NCBI GenBank assembly: GCA_018660265.1
Contig: JABJKS010000002.1
Span: 1-37,375, forward strand
From: Rhodospirillaceae bacterium
GTDB lineage: Bacteria > Pseudomonadota > Alphaproteobacteria > GCA-2731375
Direction: 5' to 3'
Length of the DNA: 37,375 nt
The stretch's first letter is position 1; the number at the start of each line of letters is the position of its first letter. This document shows positions 1-8,989 of this stretch, piece by piece. The translations under genes were made by a program, and so were the position numbers. The notes below the pieces were generated by a model that worked only from the letters and a program-made list of their open reading frames with translations, made no database searches and was not told where the DNA came from.

Positions 1-197
1 GGGATAGTTTCTTTCATGGTGAACCGTAGGTTTTCCTGGTGTCGTTGTTTCGGTCTAGACATCCAAAACACTACGATATTTCAACAGGTTAATCTACGTT
101 CACCGCCTAATTCAAAGGCTGGAGTGAATAATTCAGGTTAGCTCAATATTTTGAGACAGTCGTACCCAACCCGCGTTCCGAAAGACTGCAAATATCA

Positions 198-1304
198 TTG
201 GTAGATGGTTTTTGTGGAGGTGGAGCATTCCTATCCGGTAGCTCAAAGGTGCCGGGGTCTCCAATCGTCATGCTAAATGCCATAGAGGAAGCGGAAAAAA
301 AGCTAAATGCCGGGCGATTGAAAAAACTTCAAATCGACGCTCACTTTTACTTCGTTGATAAATCAAATTCCGCAATCGACTACCTTACCAATGAGCTGTC
401 TGAGCATGGTTTCGCAGACCAGATTGGTCAGACTGTTCATTTAATGAGGGGCAGATTTGAAGATCACTACGACAGCATCATCAAGAATATTCAAAGTAGG
501 GCGCGAGCTGGAAGATCAATTTTCCTATTAGACCAATGTGGCTACAACAAGGTTCCGATGAGTATTTGTCGGGATATTTTTCAATCGCTGACACGATCCG
601 AAATTATTCTGACCTTCGCAATTGACTGGCTTATTGCATATCTATCTCAAAATGCTGCTTTCCTAAAAGCATTGGCTCCAATTGAAATTTCCGAACAACA
701 AGTGAAACGATTCATCGAAAACAAGGGTGTCAAAGGCGGTAGATTTTTGACACAGCGGTTGATTATCAGGGAGCTGCAATTGAGCACCAGAGCACCGTAT
801 TTCACACCATTCTTTATTCGATCAGACGAAGCTGGTCGTGACCTTTGGCTAATTCATCTGTCAAAACATCCGACAGCTAGAAATGTAATGACGTCAAGTC
901 ATTGGACGATTCAAAACGCATCAATACATCAGGGCCCTGCGGGACTTAATATGTTGGGGTTTGATCCCAATTGGGAAGACGCCTTGCCGCTGGATTTTCA
1001 ATTTGACGGCAATGCGGACCGCGAAATTTCGTCCGCCTTAGCAACTCAAATTCCGTACAAGATAGAAGAGTCGGATGGCTTTGGCCCGATTACATTTGAT
1101 GCTTTCCAAAGTAACATTGCGAACGATACAGCAGCAACGCTTAGTCAGATGGAAACAGCTCTGTTGAACCTGCACAGTGAGAAGGATATCGAGATTCTAA
1201 CGCCAACTGGCCAATTAAAGCGTCCTGACGCTCGATTAAAGAGCACTGACCGCCTCCAGCTGACTAGGGCACCGATGTTTCCCGGATTCAAGCTACCAAA
1301 ATGA
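198..1304 (+). CDS. tcmP: Three-Cys-motif partner protein TcmP family, N-terminus apparently disrupted
   Basis: The protein resembles the TcmP (three-Cys-motif partner) family. It has the family's VDGFCGGG signature at the very start, a GSPIVML segment shortly after, an FYFVDKS strand near residue 50, a DQCGY motif near residue 112, and the C-terminal LSKHPTARNVMTSSHW block typical of the family. Biochemical function is unknown; family members are often found beside Gp37/Gp68-like (DUF5131) proteins, and none is visible here. The start given is a TTG, which would place the signature at residue 2. The reading frame is open back to 132 and encodes plausible family sequence (LAQYFETVVPNPRSERLQIS), so the real protein starts further left. 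No start codon lies in that frame because a TAA sits at 129-131. The gene is therefore probably frameshifted. AT-rich base use sets it apart from the core genes. Confidence 0.72.
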   Translation: MVDGFCGGGAFLSGSSKVPGSPIVMLNAIEEAEKKLNAGRLKKLQIDAHFYFVDKSNSAIDYLTNELSEHGFADQIGQTVHLMRGRFEDHYDSIIKNIQSRARAGRSIFLLDQCGYNKVPMSICRDIFQSLTRSEIILTFAIDWLIAYLSQNAAFLKALAPIEISEQQVKRFIENKGVKGGRFLTQRLIIRELQLSTRAPYFTPFFIRSDEAGRDLWLIHLSKHPTARNVMTSSHWTIQNASIHQGPAGLNMLGFDPNWEDALPLDFQFDGNADREISSALATQIPYKIEESDGFGPITFDAFQSNIANDTAATLSQMETALLNLHSEKDIEILTPTGQLKRPDARLKSTDRLQLTRAPMFPGFKLPK

Positions 1305-1423
1305 AGGATATCGTTATCTGCTTTTCGATTATCGATTATAACAATTGAGGCCAGAAACGTAGTATAGGCCATACGATCACGGCTCATATACCTTGGATTG
1401 ACCTATTTCTTAGTAAGAAAAGA

Positions 1424-2470
1424 TTAAATGCTGGAATTCAGCCATTCTTGTTTCTTTAAAACATCATAGGCAATGGAGATTTGACGTTCCGAGAAACCTT
1501 TCTTGCGCTCATTCCATGAGTAAGTTTTTGCAATCACATCATCAATTGAATCTGCGCCCATCTTTGTGGCCGCCCAATGAATTGTTGCCAGCAGTTCCAA
1601 ACCGAATGGTGTTTCAAATCCCTCCACAAGATCAGATACTCTGGCAATTCTCGCTTTTGTCGAAGGGTTGTCTTCAAGGAAGATATCCGCATCACGAATT
1701 GCTCCCGGAACAAGCTTTAGCTCTTTATCGGGCGCGTCGCCGCCATCTGCATAACCCGAAACCATATGCCCTTCGATCTTATTTAAAACATGGCGCAAGT
1801 TTTCAGCATATGGCCCATATAGGGCCTGTCGATATTTCAAGCGCAATGGTTCGCCAGAAACTTGCATGAAGTACATCAGTTTGTGCAATTCCAACAAAGT
1901 TACTGATGGGTCTAGAAGCCCCGCTAAGTAGCGATCTAGCAATGCTACAAGTGACGCCCTGCCTTTGGTGATCGTGGGGACCTCACGCGAGTTTGAAATG
2001 GCATCCGCCTCAGGAGCCCCTTTGGGTTCATAAATGACCACCTGTACATCATCCAAACCAATCAAAGCCTCTTTGATCAGCGAGCGCACCTCGGCCCAGT
2101 TTAGACCACCAAGTCCGCTACCAAGCGGTGGGATGGCGATGGATCGAATTTTCCTGTTTTGCAGTTCTGCCACCAAAGCATCCATGCCAGATCGAACATC
2201 GTCGATACGGCTTTTGCCGCGCCAATGGCGCTTGGTTGGGAAGTTCACAATGAATTTCGGATTTGTCAGAGTGTTGGTCTCGAAGATAAACATTTGGCCG
2301 GGCTGCACTTCTTTTCGCTTGCAAGCGGCGGCATAAGCCTTGAAGTTTTCCGGAAAAGCATTCTTAAACTGCAGAGCAATCCCACGGCCCATGACTCCAA
2401 CACAATTGACAGTATTAACCAACGCTTCAGCATCTTCGGTAAGAATATTGCCAGATTTATACTGAATCAT
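1424..2470 (-). CDS. darG: DarG-type macrodomain antitoxin (DNA ADP-ribosyl glycohydrolase)
   Basis: The N-terminal 150 residues are a DarG-type macrodomain. They begin MIQYKSGNILTEDAEALVNT and contain NCVGVMGRGIALQFK (ADP-ribose binding), FPTKRHWRG and the PPLGSGLGGLNW loop. In the family this domain removes ADP-ribose from DNA bases modified by DarT. The remainder, about residues 165-348, matches the C-terminal DarG region related to SocA/DUF4065-type antitoxin domains (LLELHKLMYFMQ, YGPYAENLRHVL), which is thought to bind and block the toxin directly. The 348-residue length is normal. The gene starts 16 bp after darT on the same strand, with a good GGGAGAGG ribosome binding site before the ATG at 2470, so the two form a two-gene operon. 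DarTG systems protect against phage and are common on mobile islands, which fits this context. Confidence 0.93.
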   Translation of the reverse strand: MIQYKSGNILTEDAEALVNTVNCVGVMGRGIALQFKNAFPENFKAYAAACKRKEVQPGQMFIFETNTLTNPKFIVNFPTKRHWRGKSRIDDVRSGMDALVAELQNRKIRSIAIPPLGSGLGGLNWAEVRSLIKEALIGLDDVQVVIYEPKGAPEADAISNSREVPTITKGRASLVALLDRYLAGLLDPSVTLLELHKLMYFMQVSGEPLRLKYRQALYGPYAENLRHVLNKIEGHMVSGYADGGDAPDKELKLVPGAIRDADIFLEDNPSTKARIARVSDLVEGFETPFGLELLATIHWAATKMGADSIDDVIAKTYSWNERKKGFSERQISIAYDVLKKQEWLNSSI

Positions 2471-2486
2471 TGCTGCCTCTCCCTAT

Positions 2487-3128
2487 TTAATAGTACCAAT
2501 TTCGAAGAATTTCTACACGTGGTTTATGACCAGAATGGGCTAAATCCCTCAGAACCTGGGTTGCAATGCCTTGAGAATGCACGCCTATGCGATCGACTAG
2601 ATTCCAGTGGAAAAAATTTTCAATTAAAAATTCCGCTTGTTTTTGCTCCCCTTTGCCCGCCCATTGATTGGAATTCACGGTCTGCCAGTTTATCTCGTCC
2701 AAATTCTCCAAATCACACCTGTCTTCGAAATACCTGGAGCCGGCATTCGTTAAAGAGTATGCCCAGCGAATATTGTTTTGGTCAGCCCACTCAACGGTTC
2801 GGCGCAAATCGGATTCCAAGTGGATGATTGGCCCTTGTCCGCCTTTATAGGTCACATCTGGATGGTTAGCCCGATCAAAAATAAAGAGCATTACGGATCG
2901 AGGACAAAAGTAGAATGGAACGCACTGTCCAACATAAAGGCCTGGATGGCTTTCTAATGTTAGTTCATGCAGACGCCGCCGTTTGATTTTGTCCATTCCG
3001 ATTGCGGTGGTGATAGTGCCGTTTTCAATCATTTTAGAGTCAGAATAGAGGCCATTGGCCTTGAGAATTGATGGCAGATTATTAACATGAAAAATGTGAT
3101 AAATTTTCGGATTATCAGGAACGATCAT
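2487..3128 (-). CDS. darT: DarT-type ssDNA ADP-ribosyltransferase toxin
   Basis: This is a DarT/DUF4433 family toxin, which transfers ADP-ribose from NAD onto bases in single-stranded DNA and stalls replication. Visible family features are the N-terminal IYHIFHVNNLPSILKANGLY segment that forms part of the NAD pocket, the basic KIKRRRLHEL stretch, the CVPFYFCPRSVMLF core, and the KQAEFLIENFFHW motif carrying the expected catalytic glutamate. The gene could be read from a TTG at 3194, but the ATG at 3128 is preferred: it begins right before the conserved region and has a GGAG element 10 bases upstream. That gives about 213 residues, normal for DarT. It is followed after 16 bp by darG. The subtype and target base cannot be assigned by eye. 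Confidence 0.92.
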   Translation of the reverse strand: MIVPDNPKIYHIFHVNNLPSILKANGLYSDSKMIENGTITTAIGMDKIKRRRLHELTLESHPGLYVGQCVPFYFCPRSVMLFIFDRANHPDVTYKGGQGPIIHLESDLRRTVEWADQNNIRWAYSLTNAGSRYFEDRCDLENLDEINWQTVNSNQWAGKGEQKQAEFLIENFFHWNLVDRIGVHSQGIATQVLRDLAHSGHKPRVEILRNWYY

Positions 3129-3369
3129 TCTAGTATATCTCCGCCCAATAGCCGGATACCACATAGCAAACCGACGGCAGCCATCGATTGGCAAGACCCA
3201 AGGTGAATGTGTGCTATTCCGAATCTCCTTCCATTATAGAAATTATACCTAATGCGCGCATGTATGAAAAGCGGGATAGCAATATGAGCAATTGCAAAAC
3301 CTTGATGAATGATAATCGTTCCATTTGATTAGGGCGGCTAGTCGGACGGACGTCGAAGACCAATTAGTT

Positions 3370-3466
3370 ACGTATACGTGATCAGCCAAGCGCCATAAGA
3401 CAAACGTAAAATCGAAAATAGCCCCTTTACGTTATGTTGAGCTTGATAAGACGGGGCGCGTCTTAT
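3370..3466. promoter_or_regulatory. Cluster of inverted repeats and likely promoter of the regulator at 3478
   Basis: Four symmetric elements sit in under 100 bp. They are ACGTATACGT (3370-3379), a single ATAAGAC half-site (3395-3401), AACGTAAA/TTTACGTT with a 15-bp spacer (3403-3410 and 3426-3433), and ATAAGAC/GTCTTAT with a 7-bp spacer (3446-3466). A possible promoter overlaps the last repeat: TTGATA at 3443-3448 and TATATT at 3464-3469, 15 bp apart. That would put transcription start next to the ATG at 3478. No Shine-Dalgarno sequence is visible. The layout suggests autoregulation by the MerR-like protein or control by the excisionase; which protein binds is inference. The rest of the 3129-3477 gap shows nothing else recognisable. 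Confidence 0.55.
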
Positions 3467-3477
3467 ATTTTATAACC

Positions 3478-3990
3478 ATGGAACTGACATACACACTCAA
3501 GGAAGTCGCGGCCATCCTCAGCCCTACGGGGGAACAGGATGAATTCAACCGTGCCTCCCGCCAGGTCCGCCATTGGACGATCAATGGCCTGCTTGAAACC
3601 GCTGGCGAGAAATACGTCGGTACCGGGCGTAGCCGCCGCTATGAGAAGGACGAAATCCGTTTCGCCGCTTGGCTGATGGAGCTCGCCAAGTACGGCGTCA
3701 ACATTTCCATCATGGAAAGCGTCCGCCTCACCTTCGACGAATATGCCGATGAGGAATTTTGGGACACCATCGCCGAGGCCGATCCGCCCATCCTGTATGA
3801 GTTAGCATGGGATGAAGGTACAATTGTCGGGAAATTCAGTTTTGGCGCAGCTGATCTCATCATGCAAACCCACCTTGATGACGCGCAAAGGCAAAATGCC
3901 AATCCGAAAGATGGCACCATCGATCCGGCCAATATCACCAGCGTTATCGCCGTCAACTTGACGAAGATTTTCGCGCGGCTGAAATTCTAA
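3478..3990 (+). CDS. MerR-like DNA-binding regulator of the integrative element
   Basis: The first 75 residues look like a winged helix of the MerR type: TYTLKEVAAIL, then RQVRHWTINGLLETAGEKYVG, then a wing GTGRSRRYEKDEI followed by a helix. The rest, residues 80-170, has no domain I recognise. The protein lacks the long dimerisation coiled coil and metal-binding cysteines of classical MerR activators. It is the first gene of a plus-strand run with the excisionase-like gene (14 bp later) and the integrase, and lies divergent to darT. The likely role is a master regulator of element excision or of the adjacent toxin-antitoxin operon. The upstream inverted repeats could be its operator, and the message may be leaderless. 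The DNA-binding assignment is fairly safe; the role is inferred from position. Confidence 0.7.
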   Translation: MELTYTLKEVAAILSPTGEQDEFNRASRQVRHWTINGLLETAGEKYVGTGRSRRYEKDEIRFAAWLMELAKYGVNISIMESVRLTFDEYADEEFWDTIAEADPPILYELAWDEGTIVGKFSFGAADLIMQTHLDDAQRQNANPKDGTIDPANITSVIAVNLTKIFARLKF

Positions 3991-4004
3991 GGCCGGTCGC
4001 GATC

Positions 4005-4268
4005 ATGTCCGGACACGCCATTGCCCATACGATTCTCGATATAGAAGCCGTTGCCGGTTTGCTTCGGTGCTCCGTCGATACCGTGCGCCGAATTCCCTTT
4101 GCCGAACTGCCCCATGCCCGCATTGGCCGTAAGAACCTGTATCTCATGGCCGATATCGAAAACCTCGTACGCCGCCGCGCTGGCGCGGCCTGCGCGCCGC
4201 CCTCGCCTCTGACTGGCGATGTGATAGACTTGTTGGCGGATGACGTGCGGGGGCGTTCTCAACGATAG
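4005..4268 (+). CDS. Excisionase-like helix-turn-helix protein
   Basis: This is a small protein of 87 residues. Its first 55 resemble the AlpA/excisionase helix-turn-helix: ILDIEAVAGLLRCSVDTVRRI, then a short wing ARIGRKNLYLMADIENLVRRR. Such proteins bend DNA at attachment sites and bias a tyrosine recombinase toward excision. It lies 14 bp after the MerR-like gene and 9 bp before the integrase start, the usual place for a recombination directionality factor. The ribosome binding site before the ATG is weak. A general AlpA-type transcription regulator is the main alternative. Confidence 0.72.
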   Translation: MSGHAIAHTILDIEAVAGLLRCSVDTVRRIPFAELPHARIGRKNLYLMADIENLVRRRAGAACAPPSPLTGDVIDLLADDVRGRSQR

Positions 4269-4277
4269 GAGAACGCG

Positions 4278-5378
4278 ATGATGGAAAGTTTTCGCATTGG
4301 GCCGTTCAGGCTCGCCCCACACCAACGCAACGGCAAAGCCACCTCCAAATGGCTGGTCGATGTGCCCGCCTCGATTGCCGGTGGCAAGCGGAAGCGGAAG
4401 TTCTTTGACACCTGTGAAGACGCCAAACGGTTCGCAAGGGAACTGGACCGCCGTTATCGACGCGGCGAACTGGGCCTTAGCCATACTCAGGCCACGGCGG
4501 AAGGTACCTTCCGCGAATTGGCCACCGACTGGCTAGCCTTTCAGGAACTCCGCGTCACCACCGGACGCAAGCGGCAAAGCTCGTTCGATGTGGACCGCTA
4601 CCGCCTGCGGGTGTTGCTGGAGACCTTTGGCGACCAATCCCTTGCCGTGATCAACGAGGAACGCATTGCTCTGTTACAGGCCATGCGGCTGAAGCAGGGG
4701 CGTTCACCGTCCACGGTCAACAGTGATGTTCGGTTATTGATGAAGCTGTTGCGATGGGCGCATCGCAAGGGACGCCTGTCAGCCCTGCCGGAGTTTGAAT
4801 GGTTGCCGGAAGATGTCAGCGATACCGTTGTGCCCACCCAAGACGAAGTACAGCGGATCATTGATCATTTGCCGGACCGCCTGAAGCCGCTGGTAAGGTT
4901 GATCGCGCAAACCGCTTGCCGGTCCGGTGAAGCCTTCCATCTGGCATGGGATCACGTTGATCTTGACGCCTGCATGGTGGCCTTTCGCCCGCACGGTAAC
5001 TGGACACCCAAGACGCGGGCGTCCATTCGCCAGGTACCGATCTCTCGCGACCTGGCGGACGAGCTGGCGGCACTGCCACGGGAAAGCGAGTTTGTTTTTC
5101 CAGGCAAGTCACCGGGCAAGCCTATCGAGAATATTAAGCGGGCGTTTCAGACGGCAGTGGAAGCCGCCAAGATCACCCGCTACGGCAAGCCGATCCGTAT
5201 CACGCCGCACACCCTGCGGAAGGCCACGGCAACATGGCTTGCCATTGATCATAGGGTGCCGCAACGGATTTTGCAGTCCATCCTTGGACACGCACCCGGC
5301 TCGTCCGTGACGGACCGTTACTATGTTTCGTCATCAGACGAGGCAAAACGGCAGGCCGTCAGCGACCTGTCAATCTAA
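4278..5378 (+). CDS. int: Tyrosine-type site-specific integrase
   Basis: A 366-residue phage-type integrase. The N-terminal 60 residues are arm-binding-like and a SAM-like core-binding domain spans about residues 75-165 (TFRELATDWLAFQ to LLMKLLRWAHRKG). The catalytic domain follows. Visible catalytic residues are the first Arg in TACRSGEAFHLAWDHVDL, the HTLRKATATWL box (His-x-x-Arg), the LGHAPGSSV histidine and the nucleophilic Tyr in VTDRYYVSS. All are present, so the enzyme appears intact. An AGGAGA element precedes two adjacent ATG codons (4278 and 4281). The gene runs toward the 3' end of the tRNA-Arg gene about 100 bp away, the standard arrangement for an element integrated in a tRNA, with its DNA extending to the left. 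Confidence 0.93.
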   Translation: MMESFRIGPFRLAPHQRNGKATSKWLVDVPASIAGGKRKRKFFDTCEDAKRFARELDRRYRRGELGLSHTQATAEGTFRELATDWLAFQELRVTTGRKRQSSFDVDRYRLRVLLETFGDQSLAVINEERIALLQAMRLKQGRSPSTVNSDVRLLMKLLRWAHRKGRLSALPEFEWLPEDVSDTVVPTQDEVQRIIDHLPDRLKPLVRLIAQTACRSGEAFHLAWDHVDLDACMVAFRPHGNWTPKTRASIRQVPISRDLADELAALPRESEFVFPGKSPGKPIENIKRAFQTAVEAAKITRYGKPIRITPHTLRKATATWLAIDHRVPQRILQSILGHAPGSSVTDRYYVSSSDEAKRQAVSDLSI

Positions 5379-5478
5379 CGCCGAACCACCCCAAATTTGG
5401 CAACACCCAAGGATAGCTGGCAACAAGCAATTTCTCAATTTTTGAGAGACGCCTAACTATCTGATTTTACTAGAGAAA

Positions 5479-5555
<77 letters not shown>

Positions 5556-5686
5556 CTATTTGTTCGGACATGTCCCCACCGGAGTGCGGGGATGTCGTTA
5601 CGGGGCGCAAACTAGGGGGTTTTATTGTTTATCGCAAGGATATCCGTGCGTGAATTGGCCCCTGGCCGCAAATAAATTGCTGCCGC

Positions 5687-7210
5687 TTATTCTGCGGCCT
5701 CGGCCTCCCCTGCCCCGCCGTGCCAGCGCAACACGGGTTTGCGGGCGGCTTGGGTTTCGTCCAGGCGGCGGTAGGGGGCCAGATAAGGCGCGCCGGCGAA
5801 GAATTCCGCATCACCGGACACCGCGCGTTCGCCAAGGTGGCGCATGGAGGCGATGAATTGATCCAGGCTGGCCTTGGATTCGGATTCCGTGGGCTCTATC
5901 AACATCGCGCCCGAGACCACAAGTGGGAAATACATGGTCATGGGGTGGAAGCCCTCGTCAATCATGGCCTTGGCGAAGTCCAGGGTCGTCACGCCGCTGT
6001 CTTTCAGGAAGCTGTCGTCGAATAACACTTCATGCATGCAGGGGCCTGGAAAGGGCAGCGAGAACAGATCCTGCAATTGCGCCATGATATAGTTTGCGTT
6101 CAGCACCGCATCTTCGGATGCCTGACGCAAGCCGTCCGCGCCGTGGCTGAGGATGAACGACAAGGCCCGGACGAACATGCCCATTTGGCCGTGGAACCCC
6201 TTCAGGCGGCCAATACTGCTTTCGAAAGCATTTTCCACCAGCTCCAAGCCGTCCGCATTTCGCACTACCATCGGCAATGGCGCATAGGGGGCCAAGGCTT
6301 CGGCCAGGACCACGGGGCCACTGCCCGGCCCGCCGCCGCCATGGGGGGTGGAAAATGTTTTGTGCAGGTTCAGATGCATACAATCAATGCCCAGATCACC
6401 TGGACGCACCTTGCCGACGATGGCATTGAAATTGGCCCCATCGCAGTAGAAATAGGCCCCCGCAGCATGCACCGCCTCGGCTATTTCCACGATCTCGTTT
6501 TCAAACAGGCCGCAGGTGTTGGGATTGGTCAGCATGATGGCGGCCACATGGGGGCCCAGCTTTTCCTTGAGGGCGGCCAGATCAACCCGGCCCCGGTCAT
6601 CGGCGGGGATTTGTTCGATGCGATAGCCGCAAATGGCAGCCGTAGCGGGATTGGTGCCATGGGCCGATGTTGGCACCAGCACCACCTCCCGCGCATCGCC
6701 CCCATCGCCACGGGCTTCAAGCGCGGCACGAATGGTCATCAGGCCGCACAATTCACCATGGGCACCGGCGGCAGGCGACATGGCAATGGCCGGCATGCCG
6801 GTCAGGGTCAACAGCCAATCCGCCAAAGTGTCGATCAATTCCAGGGCACCCTGCACGGTTTCCATCGGCTGCATAGGATGAATATCGGCAAAGCCCGGCA
6901 GGCGGGCCACCTTTTCATTCAGGCGGGGATTATGCTTCATGGTACACGAACCAAGGGGGTACAGCCCGGCATCAATGGCGAAGTTATTACGCGACAGGCG
7001 GACGAAGTGGCGCACGACCTGCGGTTCGGACAAGCCCGGCAAGCCAATAGGTGCCTGGCGTTCCAAACCGCCAAGACGGTTCTCTACCGCAGGGGCGGGC
7101 GGTAGATCGACGCCGCAACGGCCCGGGCTATCCAGCTCAAATATCAACGGCTCAGCCAGGTCCAGGCCACGATGGCCGCTGGAAGTTACAATTGTGTTCG
7201 GATCGGTCAT
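5687..7210 (-). CDS. gcvPB: Glycine dehydrogenase (decarboxylating) subunit 2
   Basis: This is the C-terminal half of the glycine decarboxylase P-protein, encoded separately from subunit 1. With GcvPA it removes CO2 from glycine using pyridoxal phosphate and passes aminomethyl to the lipoyl arm of GcvH. Family landmarks include [19 protein letters not shown] as in other P-proteins (here [19 protein letters not shown]), [18 protein letters not shown]-like [17 protein letters not shown], and the PLP lysine in [20 protein letters not shown]. The length of 507 residues is normal. The start overlaps the gcvPA stop by 4 bp, indicating translational coupling. It is the last gene of the gcvT-H-PA-PB operon; a short hairpin (5567-5595) lies between its end and the tRNA gene. 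Confidence 0.96.
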   Translation of the reverse strand: MTDPNTIVTSSGHRGLDLAEPLIFELDSPGRCGVDLPPAPAVENRLGGLERQAPIGLPGLSEPQVVRHFVRLSRNNFAIDAGLYPLGSCTMKHNPRLNEKVARLPGFADIHPMQPMETVQGALELIDTLADWLLTLTGMPAIAMSPAAGAHGELCGLMTIRAALEARGDGGDAREVVLVPTSAHGTNPATAAICGYRIEQIPADDRGRVDLAALKEKLGPHVAAIMLTNPNTCGLFENEIVEIAEAVHAAGAYFYCDGANFNAIVGKVRPGDLGIDCMHLNLHKTFSTPHGGGGPGSGPVVLAEALAPYAPLPMVVRNADGLELVENAFESSIGRLKGFHGQMGMFVRALSFILSHGADGLRQASEDAVLNANYIMAQLQDLFSLPFPGPCMHEVLFDDSFLKDSGVTTLDFAKAMIDEGFHPMTMYFPLVVSGAMLIEPTESESKASLDQFIASMRHLGERAVSGDAEFFAGAPYLAPYRRLDETQAARKPVLRWHGGAGEAEAAE

Positions 7211-8577
7211 GCCGGCACCCCCGCCAAGATATCAGACAGGCCATCGACCAGGGCGGCGACGTCCGCATCCGTGTTGGTTTCCGTTGTTGCCACCAACAAC
7301 AGGTTGGCCATATAGGGATCATCAGGGTACAGGCGGCTTAAGGGCACACCGGCCAGAACGTTCCTGCCAACCAGTTCCGCCACCACATCGGCCGCCGCAC
7401 GGGGCAGGCGCACGGTGAATTCGTTAAAAAAGCTGTCATTCAACACTTCCACACCGTCCACGTCCGCCAATCGATCCGCCAATTGTACCGCGCGGCCATG
7501 GTTGATCTGGGCCAGCTGCCGCAGGCCGGTTTCACCCAGAAGGGAGAGATGAATACAAAAGGCCAGGCTGCACAGGCCGGAATTTGTGCAGATGTTCGAG
7601 GTCGCCTTTTCCCGCCGGATATGTTGTTCCCGGGTCGACAGGGTCAGAACATAGCCACGCCGGCCCGTCTCATCGACGGTTTCGCCACACAGACGGCCCG
7701 GCATCTGGCGGACATATTTTTGCCGGGTGGCAAACAGGCCCAGGTACGGCCCGCCGAAATTCAGGGCATTGCCGATGGATTGCCCTTCGCCGACCACAAT
7801 GTCCGCACCCATTTCACCGGGGGAGGTCACGGCACCCAGGGATACCGCCTCCGTCACCACGGCGATCAGCAAAGCGCCCTTGTCATGGGCCGCATCAGCC
7901 AGCGGGCGCAGGTCATGCAGGCGTCCGAATATGTCCGGGTTTTGCACCACAATGGCCGCCGTATCGTCCGCGATCAACCCGGCCATATCCGCCACCTGAT
8001 CCCGATTGCCCGGGGGACAAGGGGGGCGGGCATCAATTTCCAAAGACATAAACTGCGTCACCGTCTCGGTCGCATCCCGATAGTGCGGGTGCAAACCGCC
8101 ACACAGAATGACCTTGTTTCGCTTTGTCACCCGCTGCGCCATCATGACCGCTTCGCCACAGGCCGAGGCACCGTCATACATGGAGGCATTGGCCACATCC
8201 ATGCCGGTCAACATCGCCACCTGGGTCTGAAATTCGAATAGATAATGCAGGGTGCCCTGGCTCACCTCCGGTTGATAGGGGGTATAGGCGGTCAGAAATT
8301 CCGAACGTTGGATCAGATGATCCACAGCGGCAGGGACATGATGGCGATAGGCCCCCGCGCCCAGGAACGAGGCAGCGGTACCCGCAGACAGGTTGCGCCC
8401 GGCCATGGCGGATAGTTGGCTTTCCACCGCCATTTCACCCATATGCATGGGCAGGTCCAGGTTCTCTGGCAACAGCGCCTGGCTGGGCACATCAACGAAC
8501 AGCTCATCTATTGAACCGGCACCAATGGCCGACAACATGGCGGCGCGATCATCCGGGGTATGGGGCAGATAGCGCAT
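7207..8577 (-). CDS. gcvPA: Glycine dehydrogenase (decarboxylating) subunit 1
   Basis: This is the N-terminal half of the split P-protein, 456 residues and normal for the family. It starts [19 protein letters not shown] and shows [19 protein letters not shown], the [22 protein letters not shown]-type segment, [15 protein letters not shown] and [14 protein letters not shown] near the end, all standard for GcvPA. It forms the heterodimeric decarboxylase with GcvPB. The start overlaps the gcvH stop by one base and the end overlaps gcvPB by 4 bp, so the three are tightly coupled in one message controlled by the glycine riboswitch upstream of gcvT. Confidence 0.96.
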   Translation of the reverse strand: MRYLPHTPDDRAAMLSAIGAGSIDELFVDVPSQALLPENLDLPMHMGEMAVESQLSAMAGRNLSAGTAASFLGAGAYRHHVPAAVDHLIQRSEFLTAYTPYQPEVSQGTLHYLFEFQTQVAMLTGMDVANASMYDGASACGEAVMMAQRVTKRNKVILCGGLHPHYRDATETVTQFMSLEIDARPPCPPGNRDQVADMAGLIADDTAAIVVQNPDIFGRLHDLRPLADAAHDKGALLIAVVTEAVSLGAVTSPGEMGADIVVGEGQSIGNALNFGGPYLGLFATRQKYVRQMPGRLCGETVDETGRRGYVLTLSTREQHIRREKATSNICTNSGLCSLAFCIHLSLLGETGLRQLAQINHGRAVQLADRLADVDGVEVLNDSFFNEFTVRLPRAAADVVAELVGRNVLAGVPLSRLYPDDPYMANLLLVATTETNTDADVAALVDGLSDILAGVPA

Positions 8578-8954
8578 CAGGACTGCCCCGCCACCAGAGC
8601 GTCATAGGCCGCCTTCTCCATAAGGTTTTCCAGCTCGCGCGGATCGGATAAACGGATCTTAAAGAACCAGCCGTCACCCATGGCATCGGCGTTCACCTTG
8701 GCCGGATCATCCGCCACGTCTTCATTGCTTTCCGTTACCTCACCGCTGACGGGGGCGTAGATTTCGGATGCCGCCTTAACGGACTCGACCACGGCGATTT
8801 CATCGTTCTGAGCCACCCCCCGGCCCGGATCCGGCAATTCCACATAGACGATATCGCCCAATTGTTCCTGGGCGAATTCGGTAATGCCGCAGGTGCCAAT
8901 ATCACCTTCAACCTGGATCCATTCATGGTCTTCGGAAAAGTAAATCGCGCTCAT
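8577..8954 (-). CDS. gcvH: Glycine cleavage system H protein (lipoyl carrier)
   Basis: A 125-residue lipoyl-domain protein. It begins with the family's [14 protein letters not shown], and the lipoylated lysine lies in [19 protein letters not shown]. It shuttles the aminomethyl group from the P-protein to the T-protein and then reducing equivalents to the L-protein (lipoamide dehydrogenase), which is not encoded in this window. It lies 35 bp after gcvT and touches gcvPA. Length and motifs are standard and nothing appears unusual. Confidence 0.97.
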   Translation of the reverse strand: MSAIYFSEDHEWIQVEGDIGTCGITEFAQEQLGDIVYVELPDPGRGVAQNDEIAVVESVKAASEIYAPVSGEVTESNEDVADDPAKVNADAMGDGWFFKIRLSDPRELENLMEKAAYDALVAGQS

Positions 8955-8989
8955 GTCTCAATCTCCTCAATCTATCTATCTGTGCTCGC

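Noticed and set aside
1-5400. Left attachment-site copy of the tRNA-Arg 3' end
   Set aside because: I found no convincing repeat of the tRNA 3' half in this stretch; the other end is probably outside the window.
5428-5450. Terminator for the tRNA-Arg gene at the small palindrome TCTCAA/TTGAGA
   Set aside because: The stem is only six A/T-rich pairs and no T-run follows on the minus strand; support is too weak to list.
6032-7105. Long open frame on the plus strand opposite gcvPB
   Set aside because: It is antisense to a clear, full-length gcvPB and has the His/Gln-rich composition of a shadow frame in GC-rich DNA.
7483-8241. Open frame on the plus strand opposite gcvPA
   Set aside because: Antisense to a certain gene, with no family resemblance.
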